Assembly: GCF_001571085.1 (NCBI RefSeq)
Contig: NZ_BCTC01000056.1
Span: forward strand, 1 to 43,468
From: Azohydromonas lata NBRC 102462
GTDB taxonomy: Bacteria; Pseudomonadota; Gammaproteobacteria; Burkholderiales; Burkholderiaceae_C
Direction: 5' to 3'
DNA: 43,468 nucleotides
A program made the position numbers and the translations under genes. Positions 32,190-40,716 of this stretch are shown here, piece after piece. Under the pieces are notes generated by a model that did no database searches, was not told the origin of the DNA, and saw only the letters and a list, made by a program, of their open reading frames with translations. Position 1 is the first letter of the stretch; each line of letters opens with the position of its first letter.

Positions 32190-35100
32190 ATGAACATGTT
32201 GTTTGGCAAGCGTGCGGCAAGGCCCCTGGCCTTGGTCGCGATCACGCTGGGAATGTTGTGGCTGTTGGGCGCGCTGGCCCTGCCGCCTTTGCTGAAGTGG
32301 CAGTTGCAGCAGCGCGGCAGCGAACTGTTGGGCCGCCCGCTCAGCGTGGAGCGCATCACCTTCAAGCCCTGGAGCCTGGAGCTGGCGCTCGAAGGCGTCA
32401 GCCTGGCCGGCGCCTCTGCAGCGGCATCCCCCGGCGCACCCGCGGCCGACGTGCCGCCGCAGGCCAGGATAGAGCGCGTGCTGCTCAACCTGGAGGCCAG
32501 CTCGCTGTGGAAGCTCGCGCCCGTGCTCAGTGCCCTGGAGCTGCACGCGCCGCAGTTGCGCGTGAAGCAGCGCGCCGACGGCGGCACGGACCTCGACGAC
32601 ATCCTGCGGCGGTTGAGCCCTCAACCCCAGGCGCAACCCAGCGAGGGCCCGCCGCCGCGCTTTGCGCTGCACAACCTGCGCCTGGAGCGCGGCGAGCTGC
32701 TGTTCGAGGACGAGGCCCGCGGCGTGCGCCACGAGCTGCGCGCGCTGCAGCTCACGCTGCCCTTCATCTCCAGCCTGCCCGCCGACGTGGACACGCAGGT
32801 GCAGCCGCGCCTGGCCTTCGAGCTCGACGGCAGCCGCTTCGACAGCGGCGCCAGCGCCACGCCCTTCTCGCGCCACCGCGACAGCACCCTGGAGCTGCGC
32901 CTGGACGCGCTCGACCTCGCCCAATTCAGCCCCTACCTGCCCGCGCCGCTGAAGCTGCAGCGCGGCCGCCTGGACACGCAGTTCCAGCTGCGCTTTCGAC
33001 TGGCCGACGACGGCACGCCGCAACTGGACGTGCAGGGCCAGCTCAAGGCCGAGGACGTGTCCCTCACCGCCGCCGGCGACGCGCCCGCGCTGGCCTGGCA
33101 GTCGCTGCGCGTGGACGTGCAGCCCTCGCAGCCCCTGCAGCGCCGCGTGGCCCTGGCCGCGGTCACGCTGGAGGGCCTTGCCGTGCATGCCGGGCGCGAT
33201 GCCCAGGGCCGCGTGTTGCCCGCGCTGGCCCAGGCGCAGACCCAGGCGGCTCCTCAACCTGCCAAGGCCGCCAAGCCCGCGGCGAGCGCCGCCACCGGTG
33301 CGGCCGGCGCGGACGGCGCCGGCTGGGCCGTCTCGCTGCAGGACCTGTCCGTCAAGGGCGCCGCGCTGCATTGGCGTGACGAGGCGCTCAAGCTGGCCTG
33401 GCGCGTCGAGGAGCTCGATGTCCAAGCCCACGGCGTGCACTGGCCCCTGCGCGAGGCCACGCGCTTCCAGGCCAGCGCCCGCCTGCGCCCGCAGGAGGGC
33501 AGCTACGAGCCCGCCACGCTGAAGCTCGAAGGCGAGGCCGCCGCCCAAGGCGGCACGCTGGGCTTCGCGCTGGAAAACCTGCCGCTGGGCCCGCTGGCCC
33601 CCGTGCTGGCCCAGGCCCTGCGCCCGCAGGCCGAAGGCCGCCTGGGCACGCAAGGCCGGCTGCGCTGGACGCCGGACGGCCTGCAGACCGTGGAAGTCGC
33701 CCAGGCCCGGCTGGACGGCCTGAAGCTGCTGGACCCGGCCGCCCGCAGCGCGCCGCCCCTGGCCGCCTGGGACTCGCTGGCGCTGGAGGCCGTGCGCGTG
33801 GAGCTGCCGCGCCGGCAGGTGGACATCGGCCGCCTGCGCCTGCAAGCGCCCGCCGCGCAACTCAGCCGCGACGCCCAAGGCCAGCTCAACGTGGCCTCCT
33901 GGTTCCCAACGCCCGCGGCATCCACGCCTGCTCCCGCACCGGCGGCCGCTGCGGCCCAGGGCGGCGGCTGGCAAGTCAAATTGGGGCGCTTGCAGGTGGA
34001 GGAGGGCCGCATCCTCTGGCGCGACGCGTTGCCCGCCCCCGGCAGCCCGCCCGCGCGGCTGGACGTGAGCCGGCTGCAGCTCGCGCTGCAGGACCTGCAA
34101 TGGCCGCTGGCCGCCGGCGCGCGCCAGGGCAGCCTCAGCCTGCAGCTCGCCGAGGCCGACCGCCCCGCCGGGCGCACCGCCGCCCCAACGGGCCGCGTGC
34201 AGTGGAGCGGCCGCGTGCAGCCCCAGCCGCTGATGCTGGACGGGCGCTGGCGCATCGAACGCCTGCCGCTGCACCTGCTGCAGGACTACGCCGGTGCCGC
34301 GCTGCCCTTGCGTCTGCTGCACGCCGAGGGCGGCTTCGACGGCGAGGTCTCGGTCAACACCGCCGCCCCGGGGCTGCGCGTGCAGGCCCGCGGCGACGTG
34401 CTGCTGGGTGGCGTGCACGTGGTGGCCGTCGGTGCGCCGAACGACGAGCTGCTGAGCTGGCAGGCCCTCTCGCTCAAGGGCCTGGATGCCGCTGTGCAGC
34501 CCGGCGCCAAGCCGCGCGTGCAACTGCAGGCCGCGACGCTGTCGGACTTCTATGCCCGCCTGGTCATCACCGAGCAGGGCCGCCTCAACCTGCAGGACTT
34601 GAGAGGCCGCGCCGTGCTCGACACCGCCGGCGCATCGCCCGCGGCCGCCGAGGCGGCATCGCCCGCGGCGTCCGCTGCGGCCGCCACCACGCGCGGCGGC
34701 GTCACCGTCGGCCCGCCCGTGAGCCGCACCCGCGAGCTGCCCGTGGACCTGGTGCTGGGCGCCACCACGCTGGTCAACGGCCGCATCGACTTCAACGACC
34801 GTTTCGTCCGGCCCAACTACAGCGCCGAGCTCACGGGGCTCAACGGCGCGATGGGCGCGCTGCGCTCCGACCAGCCCGGCCTGGCGCCGCTGTCGCTGCA
34901 GGGCCGTGCCGCCGGCAGCGCGCTGCTGGACATCCAGGGCTCGCTCAACCCGCTGGCCAGCCCGCCGGAGCTGGACATCACGGCCCGCGCCACCGGGCTG
35001 GAGCTGCCGCCGCTGTCTCCCTACGCCGGCAAGTACGCCGGCTACGCCATAGAGCGCGGCAAGCTCAGCGTGGACCTGGGCTACCGCATCGACAAGGACG

Positions 35101-35963
35101 GCCGGCTGCAGGCGCGCAACCGTCTCACGCTCAACCAGCTCACCTTCGGCGAGCGCGTGGAGTCGCCCAGCGCCACCAAGCTGCCCGTGCTGCTGGCCGT
35201 GTCGCTGCTCAAGGACCGCGACGGCAACATCGACCTGGAGCTGCCCATCAGCGGCAGCCTCAACGACCCGCAGTTCAGCATCGGCGGCATCGTCCTGCGC
35301 CTCATAGGCAACCTGCTGCTCAAGGCCATCACGTCGCCCTTCGCGCTGTTGGCCGGCGCCCACGGGCCGGACCTGAGCACGGTGGCCTTCGACCCCGGCA
35401 GCCCCCAACCCGCCGAGGCCGGGCGCGACGTGGTGAAAAAGGCCGCGCAGGCGCTGGTCGATAAAACCTCGCTGCAGACCACCATCACCGGCGAAGCCGA
35501 CCCGGTGGCCGAGGAGGACGCCCTGCGCCGCGCCCGGCTGGAGGACAGCATCCGCGCCGAGCAGCGCCGCCAGGCGCTGCGCGCGGGCACCTCCACCGGC
35601 CAGGAGGCGCTGCCCGAACCCACCCCCGCGCTGCGCGAGGCGCTGTTGCGCCGCGTCTACGCCGACACCCCCTTGCCCGGAAAGCCCCGCAACTTCATAG
35701 GGCTGGCGCGCGAGCTGCCCGTGGCCGAAATGGAACAGCGGCTGCTGGCGGCCATGAGCGTCACGGCCGAGGACGCGCGCCAGCTCGCCGTGCGCCGCGC
35801 CCTGGCCGTGCGCGACGCGCTCATGGCCGAGGGCGTCCCGGGCGAGCGGCTGTTCGTGGCCGCGCCCAAGCTTCACACGCCCGCCGAAGGGGGACAGGGC
35901 GAGGACGGCGGCGGCAAGCCCGCCGCCGCTTGGGCGCCGCGGGTGGAGCTGTCGTTGCGCTGA
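32190..35963 (+). CDS. DUF748 / AsmA-like envelope protein
   Basis: A very long (1257 residues) protein with one N-terminal membrane helix (about 12-33) and a long periplasmic part rich in alternating beta strands: LGRPLSVERITFKPWSLEL, repeated L-x-L patterns, and Ala/Pro linkers near 355-375, 575-590 and 815-840. The C-terminal DUF748 core includes LPVDLVLGATTLVNGRIDFNDRF and LPISGSLNDPQFSIGGIV. AsmA-like relatives (YhdP, TamB) form hydrophobic bridges moving phospholipids to the outer membrane; the same role here is inference. A charged helical tail (~1090-1257) completes it. I chose ATG 32190; an upstream frame lacks Met-like context, and ATG 32196 is possible. Confidence 0.85.
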   Translation: MNMLFGKRAARPLALVAITLGMLWLLGALALPPLLKWQLQQRGSELLGRPLSVERITFKPWSLELALEGVSLAGASAAASPGAPAADVPPQARIERVLLNLEASSLWKLAPVLSALELHAPQLRVKQRADGGTDLDDILRRLSPQPQAQPSEGPPPRFALHNLRLERGELLFEDEARGVRHELRALQLTLPFISSLPADVDTQVQPRLAFELDGSRFDSGASATPFSRHRDSTLELRLDALDLAQFSPYLPAPLKLQRGRLDTQFQLRFRLADDGTPQLDVQGQLKAEDVSLTAAGDAPALAWQSLRVDVQPSQPLQRRVALAAVTLEGLAVHAGRDAQGRVLPALAQAQTQAAPQPAKAAKPAASAATGAAGADGAGWAVSLQDLSVKGAALHWRDEALKLAWRVEELDVQAHGVHWPLREATRFQASARLRPQEGSYEPATLKLEGEAAAQGGTLGFALENLPLGPLAPVLAQALRPQAEGRLGTQGRLRWTPDGLQTVEVAQARLDGLKLLDPAARSAPPLAAWDSLALEAVRVELPRRQVDIGRLRLQAPAAQLSRDAQGQLNVASWFPTPAASTPAPAPAAAAAQGGGWQVKLGRLQVEEGRILWRDALPAPGSPPARLDVSRLQLALQDLQWPLAAGARQGSLSLQLAEADRPAGRTAAPTGRVQWSGRVQPQPLMLDGRWRIERLPLHLLQDYAGAALPLRLLHAEGGFDGEVSVNTAAPGLRVQARGDVLLGGVHVVAVGAPNDELLSWQALSLKGLDAAVQPGAKPRVQLQAATLSDFYARLVITEQGRLNLQDLRGRAVLDTAGASPAAAEAASPAASAAAATTRGGVTVGPPVSRTRELPVDLVLGATTLVNGRIDFNDRFVRPNYSAELTGLNGAMGALRSDQPGLAPLSLQGRAAGSALLDIQGSLNPLASPPELDITARATGLELPPLSPYAGKYAGYAIERGKLSVDLGYRIDKDGRLQARNRLTLNQLTFGERVESPSATKLPVLLAVSLLKDRDGNIDLELPISGSLNDPQFSIGGIVLRLIGNLLLKAITSPFALLAGAHGPDLSTVAFDPGSPQPAEAGRDVVKKAAQALVDKTSLQTTITGEADPVAEEDALRRARLEDSIRAEQRRQALRAGTSTGQEALPEPTPALREALLRRVYADTPLPGKPRNFIGLARELPVAEMEQRLLAAMSVTAEDARQLAVRRALAVRDALMAEGVPGERLFVAAPKLHTPAEGGQGEDGGGKPAAAWAPRVELSLR

Positions 35964-35997
35964 GCCGCACGCGGCTGTCGGCAACGGGGCGCCACGG

Positions 35998-36110
35998 GGC
36001 GCGGCCGGCTCGGGCCGCGCCGCGCCGCCGTCCGTGCTCAAGCTGGTACATGCGCTGAAACGGCACGCCCGCCCGATTTGGCGAGGCGGGCGACATTGGG
36101 GCTTGCCCCA
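35998..36110 (+). other. Three hairpins in the gap before the sugar-dehydrogenase-like gene
   Basis: GGCGCGGCC (35998-36006) with GGCCGCGCC (36013-36021); CGCCCGCC (36066-36073) with GGCGGGCG (36085-36092); TGGGGC (36097-36102) with GCCCCA (36105-36110). None has a T-run. The first may mark the 3' end of the DUF748 transcript. The rest of the 245-base gap shows no clear promoter. Confidence 0.35.
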
Positions 36111-36208
36111 TCTGCACCCCTGGTAGTGGCGTGCTCACAGTGGCTCGCCTGGCGCCGGGCCGCCCGTGTTGCAGTGGCCCCGGCGCGCCAGTGGAAGGAG
36201 ACAGCGAC

Positions 36209-37492
36209 GTGAGAGCAAGCAAGAAACCGCTCGTCCTGAGCCTGCTGGCCGGCGCGATGCTGCTGGCCGGTGCCGTGCAGGCCCAACCCGCCGCCGGCCC
36301 CGGCAACATCGAAAAACTCAAGCAGTTCAAGGTGTCGGGCACGGACCTCAACATCCCGCCCGTGCCGCAGGAAGGGCGCAACGCCAACGCCATCCGCGAC
36401 AACCTCAAGCGCGTCAAGCTCCCGCCGGGCTTCAAGATCGACCTCTTCGCCATCGTCCCCGACGCCCGCCACATGGCCGTGGCGCCCAGCACCAACATGC
36501 TGTTCGTGGGCACGCGCAAGACGATGGTGTGGGCCGTCACCGACCGCAACTCCGACGGCGTGGCCGACGAAGTCAAACCCTTCGCGCCCAGCCTGAAGTT
36601 CCAGAACCCCAACGGCGTGTGCTGGACCAAGGACGGCTTCCTCATCGTTGCCGAGCACAACCGGGTGCTGAACTTCCCGGCGGCCGAGTTCTTCTACGAG
36701 AGCCCGGACGTGGCCGTCATCGAGGTGGTGCCGCAAGGCGGGCTGATCCCGGTGGAGGAGGAGTCCTTCAACCACGGCGCGCGCACCTGCCGCGTCGGCC
36801 CCGACGGCATGCTCTACGTCACCCTGGGCCAGCCCTTCAACGTGCCCCCGCGCGAGAAGCTGGACCTCTACAAGAAGTGGGGCATAGGCGGCATCGTGCG
36901 CATGAACGCCTTCGACGGCAGCAAGCGCGAGGTCTACGCCACGGGCATACGCAATTCCGTGGGCCAGGACTTCAATCCCAAGGACGGCACGCTCTGGTTC
37001 ACCGACAACCAGACCGACGGCATGGGCGACGACATCCCCGCGGGCACCATCAGCCGCATCACCAAGGCGGGCCAGTTCTTCGGCTACCCATGGATCAAGG
37101 GCAAGACCCGCGTCACCGAGAACGGCTACGACAAGGACCCGCTGCCCAAGGACATCGTGGCGCCGCAGGTGCTCACCGAGGCGCACGCGGCCGACCTGGG
37201 GATGGCCTTCTACGCGGGCAAGCAGTTCCCGGCCAAGTACCAGGGCGGCTTCTTCTCGGCGCAGCACGGCTCGTGGAACCGCACCAAGCCCAACGGCGCG
37301 CAGGTGCTGTTCACCTCGCTCAAGCCGGACGGCACGGCCGACAAGACCGAGGTCTTCGCCAGCGGCTGGCTGGACGGCGACACCGGCACCTTCCGCGGCC
37401 GCCCGGTGGACGTGGCGGTGATGAAGGACGGCTCGCTGCTGGTGTCCGACGACTACGCCGGCGCCCTCTACCGCATCACCTACCAGCCGTGA
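36209..37492 (+). CDS. Exported PQQ-type sugar dehydrogenase-like beta-propeller
   Basis: A 427-residue protein with a signal peptide (1-25, cleavage after VQA) and a six-bladed propeller of the glucose/sorbosone dehydrogenase family: LPPGFKIDLFA, NGVCWTKDGFLIVAEHNRV, RVGPDGMLYVTLG, YATGIRNSVGQDFNPKDGTLWFTDNQ, GYPWIKG and QHGSWNRTKPNG. Family members oxidise sugars in the periplasm with PQQ. Whether PQQ is the cofactor here, and which sugar is used, are not shown. The GTG start at 36209 has AGGAG about 9 bases upstream; the frame runs further upstream without a signal sequence. Its TGA overlaps the ATG of a cytochrome c gene, which could take its electrons. Confidence 0.88.
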   Translation: MRASKKPLVLSLLAGAMLLAGAVQAQPAAGPGNIEKLKQFKVSGTDLNIPPVPQEGRNANAIRDNLKRVKLPPGFKIDLFAIVPDARHMAVAPSTNMLFVGTRKTMVWAVTDRNSDGVADEVKPFAPSLKFQNPNGVCWTKDGFLIVAEHNRVLNFPAAEFFYESPDVAVIEVVPQGGLIPVEEESFNHGARTCRVGPDGMLYVTLGQPFNVPPREKLDLYKKWGIGGIVRMNAFDGSKREVYATGIRNSVGQDFNPKDGTLWFTDNQTDGMGDDIPAGTISRITKAGQFFGYPWIKGKTRVTENGYDKDPLPKDIVAPQVLTEAHAADLGMAFYAGKQFPAKYQGGFFSAQHGSWNRTKPNGAQVLFTSLKPDGTADKTEVFASGWLDGDTGTFRGRPVDVAVMKDGSLLVSDDYAGALYRITYQP

Positions 37493-37854
37493 TGACGCAG
37501 CGCCCCGGAGTGAAAGGCCGCCGGGCTGCGCCGGCGCTGCTGCTGGCCGCCGCGCTGGCCGGCGTGCTGCCTGCGGTGGCTTGGGCGCAGCCCGCCGACA
37601 AGGACGCCCGCGGGCGCCAGCTCGCCGGCGCCTGCGCCGTCTGCCACGGTCCGCGCGGCATAGGCGCGGCGCCGGATGCGCCGCACCTGGCCGGGCAGCC
37701 GGAAGGCTACTTGCAGCGCCAGTTGCGCGCCTTTCGCGGCGGCGAGCGGCGGCACGAGATCATGAGCGTCATCGCCAAGCCGCTGTCCGACGCCGACATC
37801 GACGCGCTGGCCGCCTTCTACGCCGCGCAGGCCATCGAACTGCGTGACCGATAG
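37492..37854 (+). CDS. Class I cytochrome c, exported
   Basis: A 120-residue c-type cytochrome. The signal peptide (1-32, ending AWA) precedes one haem site CAVCH (Cys48, Cys51, His52) and a likely Met91 axial ligand in HEIMSVIAKPL. It resembles the single-haem cytochrome c553/c4 half domain with the GQPEGYLQRQLRAFR helix. The ATG overlaps the stop of the propeller gene by one base (TGATG), so it is translated as a coupled pair and probably acts as that enzyme's electron acceptor. Confidence 0.9.
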   Translation: MTQRPGVKGRRAAPALLLAAALAGVLPAVAWAQPADKDARGRQLAGACAVCHGPRGIGAAPDAPHLAGQPEGYLQRQLRAFRGGERRHEIMSVIAKPLSDADIDALAAFYAAQAIELRDR

Positions 37855-37923
37855 GGTTGCCGCCCCGGCCGCAGAATCCACGCCTCGCGGCCGGGGGCGG
37901 CTGCTTGCGAAAGGACGGCGTAC

Positions 37924-38457
37924 ATGGCTTCTGAAACCATCACCCTGGGCGGCGGCTGCTTCTGGTGCCTGGAGGCGGTGTACGAGCTGGTGGACGGCGT
38001 CCTGGCCGTGGAGTCGGGCTACAGCAACGGCCACGTCCTGCATCCCAGCTACGAGCAGGTCTGCGAGGGCGACACCGGCCATGCGGAAGTCGTGCGCGTG
38101 AGCTTCGACCCCGAGCGCATTGCGCTGCGCGAGGTGCTGGAGATCTTCTTCACCATCCACGACCCCACCACGCGCAACCGCCAGGGCAACGACGTTGGGC
38201 CGCAATACCGCTCCGGCATCTACACCCACAGCGAAGAGCAGGCCGCCGTCGCCCGCGAGGTGATGGCCGAGGTCAACGAGGCGCTGGGCGGTCGCGTGGT
38301 GACGGAACTGGTTCCCGAGCGCAACTACTCCCGCGCCGAGGCCTACCACCAGCACTATTTCGCCAACAACCCCGGGCAGGGCTACTGCGCCTTCGTGGTG
38401 GCGCCCAAGGTGGAGAAGTTCAGGAAGACGTTCAAGTCGCGGGTGAGGGCGGCTTGA
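37924..38457 (+). CDS. msrA: Peptide-methionine (S)-S-oxide reductase MsrA
   Basis: Repairs oxidised methionine in proteins. It has 177 residues with catalytic Cys12 in GGGCFWCLE, ESGYSNGH, GDTGHAEVV, NRQGNDVGPQYRSGIY and a C-terminal Cys in GQGYCAFV for resolution. ATG 37924 has a GAAAGGA site about 9 bases upstream. It follows the cytochrome gene by 69 bases and may be co-transcribed. Cytoplasmic, with no signal peptide. Confidence 0.96.
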   Translation: MASETITLGGGCFWCLEAVYELVDGVLAVESGYSNGHVLHPSYEQVCEGDTGHAEVVRVSFDPERIALREVLEIFFTIHDPTTRNRQGNDVGPQYRSGIYTHSEEQAAVAREVMAEVNEALGGRVVTELVPERNYSRAEAYHQHYFANNPGQGYCAFVVAPKVEKFRKTFKSRVRAA

Positions 38458-38503
38458 GCGAGCCGGCGTCCCGTACCCGCCGGGGCGCCCTTGGGGCAAT
38501 GGG

Positions 38504-39142
38504 TCAGGGCGCCAGCCGCTCCCGCACCCACGCCGCGTCCTGCAGCCGGTAGCGCAGCCGGTCGTGCAGGCGCGACTTGCGGCCCTGCCAGAACTCCCAG
38601 CCGTCCGGCACCAGCCGGTAGCCGCCCCAGTGCGGCGGGCGCGGCGGGTTGAGGCCGAAACGCACGCCGGCCTTGGCCGCGTTGGCCACCAGCACGGCGC
38701 GGCCGGAAATCACTTCGCTTTGCGGTGAGGCCCAGGCGCCCAGGCGCGAGTCCAGCGGGCGCGAGGCGAAATAGGCGTCCGACTCCTGGTCGCTGACCTT
38801 CTCCACGCGGCCCTCGATGCGCACCACGCGCTCCAGCTCCACCCAGTGGAACTGCAGCGCCGCGAAGGGGTTGCCCGCCAGCTCGCGGCCCTTGCGGCTG
38901 TTGTAGTTCGTGTACCAGACGATGCCGCGCTCGTCGCAGCCCTTGATCAGCACCACGCGCGTGGACGGCCGTCCATCGGCGCCCACGGTGGCCACGGTCA
39001 TCGCGTTGGGCTCGGCCAGTTGCGCGTCCAGCGCGTGCTGCAGCCACAGCTCGAACTGCTTGATCGGATCGGCCAGCGAAGCCTGTTCATCGAGCTCCGC
39101 GCGTTCGTAGCTCTTGCGCAAATCTGCAAGTCGGGTATCCAT
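38504..39142 (-). CDS. pdxH: Pyridoxamine 5'-phosphate oxidase
   Basis: FMN-dependent oxidation of PNP/PMP to pyridoxal phosphate. It has 212 residues: [17 protein letters not shown] start, FMN-binding [44 protein letters not shown], and the C-terminal [27 protein letters not shown] signature. The ATG at 39142 is the family-typical start. It converges on msrA (46 bases between stops) and is divergent from the MobA-like gene across 136 bases; that gap has short dyads but no clear boxes. Confidence 0.96.
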   Translation of the reverse strand: MDTRLADLRKSYERAELDEQASLADPIKQFELWLQHALDAQLAEPNAMTVATVGADGRPSTRVVLIKGCDERGIVWYTNYNSRKGRELAGNPFAALQFHWVELERVVRIEGRVEKVSDQESDAYFASRPLDSRLGAWASPQSEVISGRAVLVANAAKAGVRFGLNPPRPPHWGGYRLVPDGWEFWQGRKSRLHDRLRYRLQDAAWVRERLAP

Positions 39143-39278
39143 GAACCGAGGATAAACCCTTGAACAGGGTGTTCCACATAGGAGGTCGGCCCTAGGGGGA
39201 GTTCCCACTTTGATTTTTGTTGCACCGCAACGAGACTGCCCCTTCTTTGACGGCCGCTCACTTGACGGAGGTGACTCG

Positions 39279-39926
39279 ATGGTGCTTGACACGGCGTTCT
39301 GCCCCACGGTCGTCGTACTGGGTGCTGGTCGGGGAAGTCGTTTCTACGGGCCGCTGCGCTCGCCGCGCCAGCTCGATGACGGCGACATGCTGGAGGCCTC
39401 GCTGCGCGTGGCCGTGGCCAGTGGCCTGCCGGTACTGGCGGTGACCCGGGAAGCCCTGGCCACACGGGCGTGCACGCAACTGGCCGCGCGCGACGTGGTG
39501 GTGGTACCGGACGTGCTGCTGCCCGACGGCCGCGACGGCACACCGGGCCTGAGCGAATGCATTTCCGCCGGCGTGAGCGCGCGCCCCGGCTCGTCCGGCT
39601 GGGTGGTGCTGCCGGCGGACATGCCGCTGGTGCTGCCCTCGACGCTGGTGGCCGTGGCGCAGGCGCTGCGCGTGCACGCGGTGGCCTATGCGCAGCACGC
39701 GGGGCGGCGCGGGCATCCGGTGGGCTTCGGCGCCGAGCTGTATTCGGAGCTGGTGCTGTTGCCCGACGACAGCGCCGCGCGGCGGCTGGTGGCCCGCTAT
39801 CCGTCCTGTGGCGTGGACGTGGACGACCCCGGCACGCAAATGGACGTGGAATCCCTGCGCGACGCCGCCAGCCTGCAGGCCCCGCCCGGCCCCCGCGCCT
39901 TCGCGCCCGCGCCGCCCGCCTGGTGA
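39279..39926 (+). CDS. MobA-like nucleotidyltransferase with a divergent nucleotide loop
   Basis: A 215-residue NTP-transferase of the MobA/MocA type. It has [14 protein letters not shown] at the start, the acidic metal-binding stretch [15 protein letters not shown], and [14 protein letters not shown], as in molybdenum-cofactor cytidylyl/guanylyltransferases. The first loop departs from the usual LAAGxSxRMGxxK: the lysine position is not conserved and it reads [14 protein letters not shown]. Its role in molybdenum-cofactor maturation is therefore uncertain. ATG 39279 has GGAGG about 7 bases upstream. The C-terminal tail is Ala/Pro-rich. No molybdoenzyme gene is nearby. Confidence 0.78.
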   Translation: MVLDTAFCPTVVVLGAGRGSRFYGPLRSPRQLDDGDMLEASLRVAVASGLPVLAVTREALATRACTQLAARDVVVVPDVLLPDGRDGTPGLSECISAGVSARPGSSGWVVLPADMPLVLPSTLVAVAQALRVHAVAYAQHAGRRGHPVGFGAELYSELVLLPDDSAARRLVARYPSCGVDVDDPGTQMDVESLRDAASLQAPPGPRAFAPAPPAW

Positions 39927-39952
39927 GGCGCACCGCCCGCCCAAAAGCAGAC

Positions 39953-39980
39953 AAGGCCGCGCAAGCGGCCTTTTCGTTTT
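39953..39980. terminator. Bidirectional terminator between the MobA-like and ChaC-like genes
   Basis: AAGGCCGC (39953-39960), GCAA loop, GCGGCCTT (39965-39972), followed on the plus strand by TTCGTTTT and on the minus strand by GTCTGCTTTTG. It serves both convergent genes; the minus-strand stop lies at 39980. Confidence 0.85.
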
Positions 39981-40621
39981 CAGCGCTCCTCGATCAGCCG
40001 ATGCCGCCGCGCCAGGGCCAGCAGCTTTTCGCTTTCCCGGTCGGCCATGCCGTGGCGGCGCAGCGCCGTGGCGGTATGCAGCAGGTAGTCCATCGTGCTG
40101 CCGTAGCGCCCGCGGGCGTGGCGCAGCACCTCCAGGATCTCCTCCTCCGACAACTGGCCCGTGTAGTTTGGGCTGCGCCGGCTCAGCGTGAAGGCCAGCG
40201 CGCGCACCGTGCCGCTGGCCGTGCGGCACTGCAGCCAGCGCGGGTCGTAGACGCCGGTGGGCATCTCGCGCGCCCACAGGCGGGGCAGCTCGTCTTCCAC
40301 CCGCGCGGCGGCCAGCCGGTAGGCCATGCCGCGGCAGCAGCCGCCCGGCACCAGCGCATAGACCAGCCCCGGGCGCTCCGGCGTGCCACGGTTGATGCGC
40401 GAGCGCATGCGCAGCGCCCGGTGGTAGCCGTGCACCTGCGCGGGGCGGTGCTCCTCGGCCTCGAACTCCGGGCGCCAGATCAGCGAGCCGTAGCCGAACA
40501 CCCACAGGTCACCCCGGCCCGCGCGCTCCCATTCCTGCCGCACCTGCTGCAGCAGCTTGAGCGGATCGCGCAACAGCAGGCTCTCTTGCAGCAGGGCCTC
40601 TTGCGACAGCGTCTCGTCCAT
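39980..40621 (-). CDS. Gamma-glutamylcyclotransferase, ChaC family
   Basis: A 213-residue enzyme with the family signature VFGYGSLIWRP near residue 42, SRINRGTPERPGLVYAL, GVYDPRWL and SRRSPNYTGQL. ChaC enzymes release 5-oxoproline from glutathione or related gamma-glutamyl substrates, so a role in glutathione turnover is likely. I chose the ATG at 40621 (MDETLSQEALL); a TTG two codons upstream is in frame. It shares a 95-base gap with edd, whose operators may also affect it. Confidence 0.88.
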   Translation of the reverse strand: MDETLSQEALLQESLLLRDPLKLLQQVRQEWERAGRGDLWVFGYGSLIWRPEFEAEEHRPAQVHGYHRALRMRSRINRGTPERPGLVYALVPGGCCRGMAYRLAAARVEDELPRLWAREMPTGVYDPRWLQCRTASGTVRALAFTLSRRSPNYTGQLSEEEILEVLRHARGRYGSTMDYLLHTATALRRHGMADRESEKLLALARRHRLIEER

Positions 40622-40672
40622 GGCCAAAAGCGTAGCGGGTGCCCCGCTTGCCCGCCCCGGGCTTCTACGGAT

Positions 40673-40716
40673 TTGACGCTGTAACCTGGTTACTTCAGAA
40701 TGGGTAACCGAGTTAC
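40673..40716 (+). promoter_or_regulatory. edd promoter with twin palindromic operators
   Basis: TTGACG (40673-40678), 17 bases, CAGAAT (40696-40701). One dyad GTAAC-CTG-GTTAC (40681-40693) sits between the boxes, and a second GTAAC-CGA-GTTAC (40704-40716) covers the predicted start and ends one base before the ATG. The centres are 23 bases apart. The wider form TGTAA-N5-TTACA has the spacing of HexR sites, though the middle differs. Both positions suit repression. Confidence 0.65.

Noticed and set aside
32187-36041. A 1284-codon minus-strand frame opposite the DUF748 gene
   Set aside because: Its composition is dominated by Gln, Gly and Ala with no motif; it is an antisense shadow in GC-rich DNA.
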